A stretch of 64,000 bases of DNA from Iris pallida. Lineage: Eukaryota; Streptophyta; Magnoliopsida; Asparagales; Iridaceae. The translations under genes were made by a program, and so were the position numbers. The DNA lies in NCBI GenBank assembly GCA_029216955.1, contig JANAVB010015600.1:36580614-36644613 (forward strand), in the 5' to 3' direction. Under the pieces are notes generated by a model that worked only from the letters and a program-made list of their open reading frames with translations, was not told the origin of the DNA and did no database searches. Shown piece by piece: positions 23,678 through 34,700 of this stretch. Each line of letters opens with the position of its first letter. The first letter of the stretch is position 1.

Positions 23678-24798
23678 TGTTTCACTTAACAAAATACCTA
23701 AAATTGGCTTTTGAAAGAAAACGAGAAAAAGTACAAGTAGATTCTGAAGAGTATTGCTGTAGAAGTCTGACCTGAGAGCGATCACTTTGTTTTTTGGACC
23801 ACACGATGATGATGAAGAGAACTGCTTAAGGAAGATGAACAATCGGAAGAACTAAGTCACCGGAAAGGTATCAACACAACGACACTGATGCCACAGTCGA
23901 ATGCTTTCTTGCTTTGCTTCATCCTGTTCTTGAAAAAAAGTTGAAGAAATACTTTTAGAAAATATCACTCTAAAAGTATGAGTTTTCTCAGAATCTCCTT
24001 CTCTCTATCTCTCTATTAATCTCTGATTTGTTAAAAATAAGTCTATTTATAGACTAGACCCTCTGTACGTAAAAAGCAACAAAGTTGGGTCTCTACGCAA
24101 GTAACTGCCATCCATGATTGGAAATCAATCTTTATGCATGATGATACGTGTTCCATATAGAGTTTTGATCTCTACGCAAGGTGACACGTGTCCCACAATT
24201 TGAACAATATGAGGAGAGCACGTACACACGTTCCTCGATAAGTGTGGCATAAAAGCCACGTATGCAGACCACGTTCTCACATAGCTAGAAAAGATTGGGC
24301 ATAAAAATAGCCCAAAACAAACTTCCTGCGTAAAGTAGCAGACTGGGCGTAAAATAACCCAAAACAGACTTCCTGCGTAAAGTGGCTGAAAAGTAGCATT
24401 GAGCGTATAATTAGCTCAAATAAACTCTACGCACATAAAAGCCTTGAGCGTAAAAGCTCGAATAGCTTTCATGCGTAAAGGAAGCGGTCTCTTAAGCGTA
24501 AAGTAGCCCATCTGCATGCTAAACAACAAGTGTTGTGTTTGGTGAAAAAATCTTCTCGGCTTCTGTGCAATATTCTGTCAGAAAATCATACCGTCAGATC
24601 AATTTCAAGCACATTAAATGCAGTCTGACAGCCTGTCGCCCTCGCGTACAGTTTGAGTATAGCTCTTGCATAAAAGAGCTCGCGTAGAATTTGAATCTGA
24701 CTCAAATAGAGTCTTTTAATGAGCCTTGCGTAGAGCCTGACTTTGCGTAAAATTCTTAATTTCTTTGACTTGATCTAGGCAATTTATTTTATGCTTCT
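23678..24798 (-). mobile_element. Tat element 3' LTR (interrupted; last 3 bp at 36669-36671)
   Basis: Matches 51635-52765 almost base for base, starting TGTTTCACTTAAC on the plus strand. It breaks at CTTCT (24794-24798), and the missing ACA lies after the inserted element. It carries the TATA box of the sense promoter (minus-strand TATAAATA at 24044-24051) and a row of short hairpins (24244-24713). Confidence 0.9.
24244..24713. repeat. Array of short hairpins with GTAAAA/ATAAAA-like loops
   Basis: Perfect short stems recur: GTGGC/GCCAC (24244-24259), TTGGGC/GCCCAA (24295-24315), TTGAGC/GCTCAA (24399-24419), AGCTCT/AGAGCT (24661-24680), GACTC/GAGTC (24699-24713) and GACAG/CTGTC (24627-24637). 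Weaker ones lie at about 24344-24361 and 24444-24462. Most loops contain 'gtaaaa' or 'ataaaa', and 'gcgtaaa' is scattered between them. The 5' LTR (about 52205-52680) preserves the arrangement. Confidence 0.7.
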
Positions 24799-25744
24799 TG
24801 TAACACCCAGTTTTCCAGATGAGGGTATTTTTGAAATTTTGTAATTATATTTATTATTTATTGATATTTATTTTATATTATGATTTTTAGTGATTTTTAA
24901 TTATTTTTAAACTATTTAAAAACTGTTTTAAGTCATGACTTGTAATTTTGGTGTGCAGCTAGTGAAACCGTAGAGACTGCATGACCTAGAGCCTAACCAT
25001 GTCATTAGGATGTTTTAATTATCATTTTTAGTCTATGGGTAATTTGGTTATTTTGACTTATTTGAATTATTTGGTGATTTATTGAATTGGTGAATTCTAG
25101 GTTGACCTTGACTTCTTGAGACCTAGTGGACTAGCCTAGAAGCTAACCCTAGTTATGACCACTTGGTTAGATTATGAAACCCTAGTTAACCTAAGTTAAT
25201 GATACTCTAGTCATTAGGATTAAATTAGGGAAATAGAGATAATGAATAGGTTGGTTAATGACTTGTGATTTCATAAACCATGACTTATGGCTTAAGGCCC
25301 ATAGAGGCCCATAACCTAATTAGTGAAACCAAAACCCTAACCCTAGCATTTATGGCCAGCCACCTAGGGTTCCACACCCCTATTTAATGTCTCTACCACT
25401 TAGGGCTAGCCTCCTTTAGGAAATAGCAAAGTTTGGAAATAGAGGTAAAACCCTTTCTTCTCCAATCCATAACTTCTCCATTTCAACTCCTTTTTTCTTC
25501 TAATTTCTTGCAATAGATCCTAATCTCTGTGTATTTCCTAACTATGGTGAGAAATTTCAGTAGAGGAGCAATTTGGAGGAGTTTGGGTGGCAAGAGAAAC
25601 ACCCCTCTTTGAAGCTTTTTTGAAGTTTTTCACACACCTAGGTAATTCCTAATCCTCTCCATAAAATAGTAATTTAATTGCATGAATAGGAAGCCCTAGG
25701 AATACCCTAACTACTGGTATAGGTATTGCTAGGTTTCGTGTCCA

Positions 25745-25769
25745 ATACGTGTCCGTATCGGACACGTAT
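25745..25769. repeat. Perfect 11-bp inverted repeat, 3-nt spacer
   Basis: ATACGTGTCCG-tat-CGGACACGTAT in the LTR, conserved at 32710-32734 in the partner LTR. The level-0 LTR has a degenerate version around 22660-22700. Confidence 0.85.
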
Positions 25770-28526
25770 CAGTGGGCATACTAGGTGTTCGACGAAATGC
25801 CACAAAGGATTTATTTTTCATATTTTTGAAATCTAATTTCATGGATCTCTAGATCTAGGTATGAGTAGCAATGTTTGTGAAGATTGAGTTATTTTAGTGT
25901 CCTTTTTGTGTCGATTTTAGACACGCACACGCACGCAGCAGGCTACGCACAGTGTCCTGCTGCTCGGGCACTGTAGCGGACACGACACGGGGACTCAGGC
26001 CCTGAAATTTTGTGGACACGTTCCTCTAGTGACTGAAACGACACCTAAAAAGTTTCATAGGATCTCGTTGTGTATGCACGAAGGAAATTGACCCGCACTG
26101 GGTTTGTGCACTCACACGCGCGTGCACAGACACGCTCGGATACGCATCTCGTGCACGCGACACGATCCACGTGGACACTGTGCAGGCTGTGGGACACACT
26201 CTCTTAGTCCTGAAAAACACTTAGACACGTGCACGAGGTGTCTAGTATAGTGAGTCGTGTCCACGAGTCGACTGCATCGCAGCACGATGCAGTCTGTGCA
26301 CGCGATGTGTCTGTGCGTGTTTTGTGATTGGACACGCCGTGTCTAGTCGTAGAGACACGTGGGGACTCATGTAGACTCTGGACACGAGTACGACACTACC
26401 TTGGCTATTTAAATTGATGTAAATTGTATTATTGATTTTGAAATTGGAGGTTCATGTAACCTCTGATACTCATTTCACTGCATTCACATTTTTGAATTCA
26501 AATTCATTTTAATTTCTTTTTTTTAAAATGTAAATTTATATGTATATATGTATGTTGATGTGACTGTGATATGGCATTATATATCTGTTGCACTGTCGTA
26601 TGGTTTCAATAGGATTTTGACATGGTTTTGGTTTAAAATTGTTCAAGTGCCTGATACTTTCCTGTTGTTTTCCTGATTTTGATTCCCATTTTAAAACTGA
26701 TTTTGAAGCCATCAACCATGTTTAGATTCTTATACATGTGTATTTAGACTATTACAAAGTCTGTATACTGTTTGTATTTGGGTTTTAAATTTGAATTTGA
26801 TTTTAGATGGTTGATTGAATTGAATGTTATATAAAACTGAGAATGAAATGTGAATTGAAACCAAATTCCTGAGTTTGCATAGCCCTCATGACCAAGTCGA
26901 GCTCCACACACATTTCTCTGTGACACTCACTGGACACACACCTTGACACTTGCTGACACAGCCACTTGACACCATGATCTGCTACCTTGACCCTTGTTTC
27001 AGTCCAATACTTGGACAAGAATTGGGTGAGAGCCTGGAACCTAAGACTCAAGCTTGAGATTAGTTGTTTTTCAATTTTGTTTTCATGACTTGTGGGTTCT
27101 TCGAATGAGTAAGAATTACTGAAATTGTTCAGTTGGCAGGTTTGAGATAAGTTGTGTTGGGTTTTCAATGAAATACATTGTTTCTTTACATTTTCCAGTT
27201 TGAGTAAATTTGAGATTTGAATATATAAAACTGAGAATTTATGCATACACTACACACACACAGAGGTACCCATTTGCACAATTTTATGAACACACCCTAG
27301 CCTTTACATCCAAACACACTGTTACACTGTCAAGAGTCGGGGCACTGTTTGGAATGCTCTTTAACCTGAAGACTAACGGCTAGAGTTCAGTTTCAGGCCA
27401 ATTGGCCATAGCCTTGTACAGGACCCTTCCATACCTGAGATATACAGGCCTATGTGTGTGCACACGCCCTACTGCCATTACCTTTTCCTGAGAACCACAG
27501 ATTTTTTCTCACACACACACACACTCAAATCTGCCGCATTATTCCCTGTTCATGTGGTATCACACCCTCTTATGATACAACTGTCCTTGACACACTCTCT
27601 AAAACCTGTCACTTGATTGGGTGAATTGAATGTTAGAAATCTGTGACCAATCTCCTTTGCAGTCCCTTGATTTTCTGGCAGCAGTATAGTGGCATGTGGT
27701 GTTGGCCTTGGTTGGTATTACCTTGCCTTGACATGGCATAGGAGAGTCAACATCCTTCATTAGTTAGATTATGAAGTTGTTCAACCCTATATTAGGATGC
27801 CAGTCCTATGTTGTCCTGCATTCATGTGCTGTCCCTTACCTTTGTGCATCAAGTAACATACATGAGGTTAGTTGACTTGGGTATAGGACCTTGGTAGTAT
27901 AGTATGTTTCACTATTCACTTCCCAGTTATATATCTTCCCCTCTACACACACACACCTTCAAACCAATGTAAACATACCCTATAGTCCTGTCACTAGTTT
28001 CAGGGAAAACTGAAACATGTGAGTTGATTTCCTAATCAACTCACACCAACACACATCTGTCACACCTCTCCACACATGTTATATACACACACACAATCTG
28101 GAATGGACCTTCACACACACCCTACATTATGTCATAGTCCACACACATGCCTATGCCTAAACTAAGAACCACTAATTCCTAATTCACCCTTTCACCTTTG
28201 GCACACACTATTGTATCACATATACGTGTCCACTTCCATATGTATTATAAGGGTTAATGGCCTATATGTATATATATGAATATTTTGTCTATATGGCATA
28301 TAGCCTATGAGTGTATATCTCTATATGATGATAATACCTATATATGACATGCCTAGTATAGCTTTGCATATCATTCTATAGCCTAGGGTACATATATACA
28401 TTATATTAGTGTATGGTACTTGGCATGGTTGTACTAGTGTGGTCCTATTGGCTTGTGCTTGTGCGTGATTGCTAGATTAGGCTTGGTTAGGCCTAGTGAG
28501 ACTTGTTAGACTTGATTAGACTAAAA

Positions 28527-28640
28527 TTGACCTAGTTTGACTAGAGTATTAACTTGGGTTGACCCAGAGTTGACCAAGTTTGACTTGGACCTAGTTTGAC
28601 ATAGACAGTTGACCAGGGTTGACTTAGAGTTGACTTTGAC
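28527..28640 (+). promoter_or_regulatory. Cluster of ten TTGAC (W-box core) words
   Basis: Ten TTGAC motifs in about 115 bp, most followed by C or T as in the WRKY-factor W-box (TTGACC/T). The same cluster is at 35495-35608 in the 3' LTR. Regulatory function is inferred from motif density only. Confidence 0.45.
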
Positions 28641-30065
28641 CTAGATTGGCCTAGAAATCATGTAGATTGCATCATAAATATCATTTGTCTTATTTTAAGC
28701 ATATTATAACCTATACTGCTCTATTTAGGACATTGTGACTCTGGTGCAGACATCTGATATTACACTACTCTTTTCAGAGTATCAAGCGAGTACATTCTCT
28801 GATAGTTCTCTTATTTATTTGTCAATTACTGTATTTCAGTTCTAGTTAGCTGTATGTGATTCTTTGTTACAAACACGTACTGTTATTTCTGGATTCATTA
28901 TACGACACACATTTATTTTCTGGCCTCTATTACTGGTATCATCATTTCCGGCTTCTATTACTGGAATCATTTACTGGAATTACCCTGGAATTATTTTCTG
29001 GTATCATCGTACTTGGCTGGACTCATCTTGAATCATTGTGTCGGAATTCTGGATTCACTTGCTGGGAGTGAAAATACTAGAGTAAGACATGTAGACATAC
29101 CCCATTTCTGGAATCACCCTTTGCTGGAATCATATTGGAATGATAGCCATCTCACACCCGGCCAGGTGTGTGATGTGCCGGATTACCCATAGCCGTTTAC
29201 ATGTCGATCTTGGTATTTTAAAACACACTGCTAGAGTATAGGCCGGACTCATCCTAGAATCATTGATCACTATGACTGGAATCGTCCCTTACTGGATTCA
29301 TCTTGTATGAGATTCATCCTGTACTGGACTTACATTGGAGTTACACTTGTCTACATTGTTGTCTGGACTTTATATCATATTACCCTGGTTCAGCTAGTTC
29401 TATTTTTACAGTTTTCATTGCTATAATTCTTCTCTTGTTTAGTATTTACTTTCCTTGCACTTTATCTGTCTTTCTTACCATCACCTGAATATAAACTGCC
29501 ATTTTCATCAATATAATTGTCTATAACTGCTTTATAGTTCTCTGTCATTTACTTGGGTTTTTTAGATGAGATGTGCTCGTTCCTGTCCTGACTGGACCTG
29601 TTGAAAATTTTACAGATGATTGCCCTGAGGACACATGCCCTACATTTTACTGAGGAGATGGCTTAGCTACCTTTGGCCCCGACACTCAGGAGTGATCGGA
29701 AGTTTAGTTAGTCTGTCATGTTTTAGTTTTCCTGTTTAGATCTGGAGTTGTATATAGAGATTTGAGACTTGAGATGTATTGAGATTGTTTGAGTTTGTTA
29801 TTATTATATCAGTAGTTTTGTTGTCTTCAAATTCTTAGTTACATTTCTGTGTTATCTTATCGTGCTTAGACTGTGATTGAGTTACACCATATCTTATACT
29901 TGTCCTCCGTTCGGAGTTGATCATGATGAGTACATTATATACTGCATGAGTTGATGGTTAGTTAGAGACTTAGAACAGCGTTCTACCGCCGACACTGCGA
30001 CGTAGGCTGGGCGCTGTTACGTACTTGTGCCCTCACAGTGGGTGTGGGTCGTGACACGTTTTTAG

Positions 30066-30081
30066 TGGTGGCCCATGCAGG
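30066..30081 (+). other. Candidate primer-binding site, non-Met type
   Basis: TGGTGGCCCATGCAGG begins 9 nt after the 5' LTR, where Tekay-like elements usually carry TGGTATCAGAGC. The level-1 element has the same word, one base different, at the equivalent place (60565-60585 complement). I cannot name the tRNA. Confidence 0.5.
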
Positions 30082-30322
30082 TCGAGAGTCGTATTAAGTG
30101 CGATATCGTGGTATTACGGCGACTTAGTTGTACTGCTGCGAGCCTGCGATAGGACTGAGAGATAGGCTTTACCAGAGAGGCACTCAATCACAGTTAGGAA
30201 AATTCTGCTTAAAATCATGCCATCTACATATCGTACTGATTTGCCTTCTTTGAAATAACTGTCCTCCTTTGATATATCGATTCCTGCTCAGTATTGACTT
30301 CCTTGTTCGATCTGTCTTCAGG

Positions 30323-31621
30323 ATGGTGGAGACACGATCACATCACTCTGGTGCAGCAGTTGTTGCAGAGGGGACTGCCACCTCTCAGCCAGTTCAGCAG
30401 GGTCAGGAGGCTGCAGCTCCTGCCACCTCTGCCCATTTTGAGACTTCAGTAGCAGCAGCAGGGGGTATGCCTCCATCAGCTCAGAGGCAGGATCCAGTCA
30501 TCCCAGAGATGCAGTTCCAGCAGCCGCCACCTACAGGACACGTGGATGCGGCACAGATGTTTGCCTACTTCCAGCAGTTTATGGACCGACAGTAGGCCCG
30601 ACAGGACCGAGGCATGGAGTTGGCCCTTTCAGCAGTCGCAGCTCGACCAGTGATCCAGCAGCTGAGGACATCGGGGATAGAGCAGTTCCAGAAGATGAGC
30701 CCCAGAGACTTTCTGGGGACAGAGGGGATTTTATATGCTGACGAGTGGATCGAGCATATAGAGGAGATCTTTCGCCTGGCCCGGATACCGACAGATCTCC
30801 AGATAGAGGCAACAGCTAGCCGGATGCGAGATCTTGCTCGCACCTGGTATCAGTCAGACCCCAGGGTGGGGGTAGCTAGACAGACTTGGGAGGAGTTCAG
30901 GGGCTTCTTCAAGAAGAAGTTCTTTCTAGATTCAGCGCTTAGAGACTTGGAGTCGCAGTTCAAGAGCTTAGTACAGGGGAGCCTGTCAGTGGAGGAGTAC
31001 GCTGGGGAGTTTGGCCGCCTCAGCAGATTCGTAGAGGGCTTGAGCGAGGCGGCGAAGGCTCAAAGGTTCCGGAAGGGTCTGGTCAAGGAAGTCAAGTCCC
31101 TGACCAAGGGCAACAGGGATGCCACTTTTGAGAAGATTTTGACGGGAGCTTTACTGGCTGAGGATGATCTTGAGCTGAGACTCAAGAGGGGACGGGACGC
31201 TCACGGTACCAGCAGCAGCGGAGGCCAGGCCAAGAGGCCTCATGTGTAGACTCAGCAGACGCAGGCACCAGTGGGAGTTCAGCAGGTACAGCATCAGTAT
31301 CGGGGTCAGGACCCGAAGGCGATCAGTTGTTCCTACTGCAAGAAGCCGGGACACATTTGGGAGCAGTGCAGGAAGAGGTTGAGGGTTTGCTATTTCTGTG
31401 GGTCAGCTGCCCACCAGAAGATAGATTGTCCTATTGCACCTCCTTTTGAGGGGGCTAGGCCACCTGTAGCTCAGCACCAGAGGGGTGGAGCTTTTGCGAT
31501 GGCAGCCGAGGAGACTGATATCGCAGGTGATGGATTAGCAGGTTTGACCTTCTTGTTCTTCCTCTCCACTTTCATGTGTGATTTCCTTAGTACCTACCAG
31601 GATATTGCTTATGATTGCTAG
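30323..31621 (+). pseudogene. gag: gag of the gag-only element (two internal TAG stops)
   Basis: A single reading frame starts at ATG 30323 (MVETRSHHSG...) and runs to TAG 31619-31621, crossed by TAG at 30593-30595 and 31247-31249. The N-terminus is Ala/Gln/Pro-rich. The middle (30650-31200) matches the retrotransposon gag capsid family, with 'ARTWYQSD', 'TWEEFRGFFKKKFF' and 'SVEEYAGEFGRLSRF'. The C-terminal part has two CCHC zinc knuckles, CSYCKKPGHIWEQC and CYFCGSAAHQKIDC, each CX2CX4HX4C. Protease, RT and integrase are absent, and the frame ends soon after the knuckles with an unrelated tail. Gag would package RNA into particles. Both stops could derive from CAG by C-to-T change. Chromovirus/Tekay-type gag is the best fit. 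Confidence 0.85.
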
Positions 31622-31728
31622 ATAGTATAGTTACCCTGCTCAAGACTGTGGAATTATGACCAGTAGGATTGTATAGCTTCGACTTGATTGATTGGGGGTT
31701 TGACCTAGGAGAGGTGCGATCATCTTAA

Positions 31729-31764
31729 CTTCGAGGACGAAATTTTTATAAGGTGGGTAGGATT
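31729..31764 (+). other. Pre-LTR box and polypurine tract
   Basis: TTCGAGGACGAAATTTTTAT is followed by AAGGTGGGTAGGAT directly before the 3' LTR. This is the plus-strand priming region of the gag-only element. Confidence 0.65.
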
Positions 31765-34700
31765 GTAACACCCAGTTTTCCAGATGAGGGTATTTTTGAA
31801 ATTTTGTAATTATATTTATTATTTATTGATATTTATTTCACATTATGATTTTTAGTGATTTTTAATTATTTTTAAACTATTTAAAAACTGTTTTAAGTCA
31901 TGACTTGTGATTTTGGTGTGCAGCTAGTGAAACCGTAGAGACTGCATGACCTAGAGCCTAACTGTGTCATTAGGATGTTTTAATTATCATTTTTAGTCTA
32001 GGGGTAATTTGGTTATTTTGACTTATTTGAATTATTTGGTGATTTATTGAATTGGTGAATTCTAGGTTGACCTTGACTTCTTGAGACCAAGTGGACTAGC
32101 TTAGAAGCTAACCCTAGTTATGATCACTTGGTTAGATTATGAAACCCTAGTTAACCTAAGTTAATGATACTCTAGTCATTAGGATTAAATTGGGGAAATA
32201 GAGATAATGAATAGGTTGGTTAAGGACTTGTGATTTCATAAACCATGACTTATGGCTTAAGGTCCATAGAGGCCCATAACCCAATTAGTGAAACCAAAAC
32301 CCTTACCCTAGCATTTATGGCCAGCCACCTAGGGTTCCACACCCCTATTTAATGTCTCTACCACTTAGGGCTAGCCTCCTTTAGGAAATAGCAAAGTTTG
32401 GAAATAGAGGTAAAACCCTTTCTTCCCCAATCCATAACTTCTCCATTTCAACTCCTTTTTCCTTCTAATTTCTTGCAATAGATCCTAATCTCTGTGTATT
32501 TCCTGACTATGGTAAGAAATTTCAGTGGAGGAGCAATTTGGAGGAGTTTGGGTGGCAAGAGAAACACCCCTCTTTGAAGCTTTTTTGGACTTTTTCACAC
32601 ACCTAGGTAATTCCTAATCCTCTCCATAAAATAGTGATTTAATTGCATGAATAGGAAGCCCTAGGAATACCCTAACTACTGGTATAGGTATTGCTAGGTT
32701 TCGTGTCCAATACGTGTCCGTATCGGACACGTATCAGTGGGCATACTAGGTGTTCGGCGAAATGCCACAAAGGATTTATTTTTCGTATTTTTGAAATCTA
32801 ATTTCATGGATCTCTAGATCTAGGTATGAGTAGCAATGTTTATGAAGACTGAGTTATTTTAGTGTCCTTTTTGTGTCAGTTTTAGACACACACACGCACG
32901 CAGCAGGCTACGCACAGTGCCCTGCTGCTCGGGCACTGTAGCGGACACGACACGGGGACTCAGGCCCTGAAATTTTGTGGACATATTCCTCTAGTGACTG
33001 AAACGACACCTAAAAAGTTTCATAGGATCTCGTTGTGTATGCACGAAGGAAATTGACCCGTACTGGGTTTGCGCACTCACACGCGCGTGTACAGACACGC
33101 TCGGATACGCGTCTCGTGCATGCGACACGATCCACGTGGACACTGTGCAGGCTATAGGACACACTCTCCTAGTCCTGACGAACACTTAGACACGTGCACG
33201 AGGTGTCTAGTGTAGTGAGTCGTGTCCACGAGTCGACTGCATCGCAGCACGATGCAGTTTGTGCACGCGATGTGTCTGTGCGTGTTTTGTGATTGGATAC
33301 ACCGTGTCCAGTCGTGGAGACACGTGGGGACTCGTGTGGACTCTGGACACGAGTACGACACTACCTTGGCTATTTAAATTGATGTAAATTATATTATTGA
33401 TTTTGAAATTGGAGGTTCATGTAACCTCTGATACTCATTTCACAGTATTCACATTTTTGAATTCAAATTCATTTTAATTTCTTTTTTTTTAAAATGTAAA
33501 TTTATATGTATGTATGTATGTATGTTGATGTGACTGTGATATGGAATTACATATCTGTTGCACTGTGGTATGGTTTCAATGGGATTTTGACATGGTTTTG
33601 GTTTAAAATTGTTCAAGTGCCTGATACTTTCCTGTTGTTTTCCTGATTTTGATTCCCATTTTAAAACTGATTTTGAAGCCATCAACCATGTTTAGATTCT
33701 TATACATGTGTATTTAGACTATTACAAAGTCTGTATACTGTTTGTGTTTGGGTTTTAAATTTGAATTTGATTTTAGATGGTTGATTGAATTGAATGTTAT
33801 ATAAAACTGAGAATGAAATGTGAATTGAAACCAAATTCCTGAGTTTGCACAGCCTTCATGACCAAGTCGAGCTCCACACACATTTCTCTGTGACACTCAC
33901 TGGACACACACCTTGACACTTGCTGACACAGCCACTTGACACCATGATCTGCTACCTTGACCCTTGTTTCAGTCCAATACTTGGACAAGAATTGGGTGAG
34001 AGCCTGGAACCTAAGACTCAAGCTTGAGATTAGTTGTATTTCAATTTAGTTTTCATGACTTGTGGGTTCTTCGAATGAGTAAGAATTACTGAAATTGTTC
34101 AGTTGGCAGGTTTGAGATAAGTTGTGTTGGGTTTTCAATGAAATACATTGTTTCTTTACATTTTCCAGTTTGAGTAAATTTGAGATTTGAATATATAAAA
34201 CTGAGAATTTATGCATACACTACACACACACAGAGGTACCCATTTGCACAATTTTATGAACACACCCTAGCCTTTACATCCAAACACACTGTTACACTGT
34301 CAAGAGTCGGGGCACTGTTTGGAATGCTCTTTAACCTGAAGACTAACGGCTAGAGTTCAGTTTCAGGCCAATTGGCCATAGCCTTGTACAGGACCCTTCC
34401 ATACCTGAGATATACAGGCCTATGTGTGTGCACACGCCCTACTGCCATTACCTTTTCCTGAGAACCACAGATTTTTTCTCACACACACACACACTCAAAT
34501 CTGCCGCATTATTCCCTGTTCATGTGGTATCACACCCTCTTATGATACAACTGTCCTTGACACACTCTCTAAAACCTGTCACTTGATTGGGTGAATTGAA
34601 TGTTAGAAATCTGTGACCAATCTCCTTTGCAGTCCCTTGATTTTCTGGCAGCAGTATAGTGGCATGTGGTGTTGGCCTTGGTTGGTATTACCTTGCCTTG

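Larger units (their letters stand above)
24799..30056 (+). mobile_element. Gag-only element 5' LTR, 5258 bp
   Basis: Intact relative to the right copy. It contains the inverted repeat ATACGTGTCCG/CGGACACGTAT (25745-25769), a dense 'gacacg/cgtgtc' zone (25915-26400), (CA)n tracts, a cluster of ten TTGAC words (28527-28640), and a segment at 29146-29497 missing from the 3' LTR. Short frames inside have no recognisable product. Confidence 0.9.

Noticed and set aside
26744..27246. Minus-strand frames in the gag-only LTR (repeated at 33714-34021)
   Set aside because: Present in both LTR copies, no domain, and interrupted differently; LTR sequence by position.
30565..30843. Minus-strand frames opposite gag
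   Set aside because: Complement shadows of the gag reading frame.
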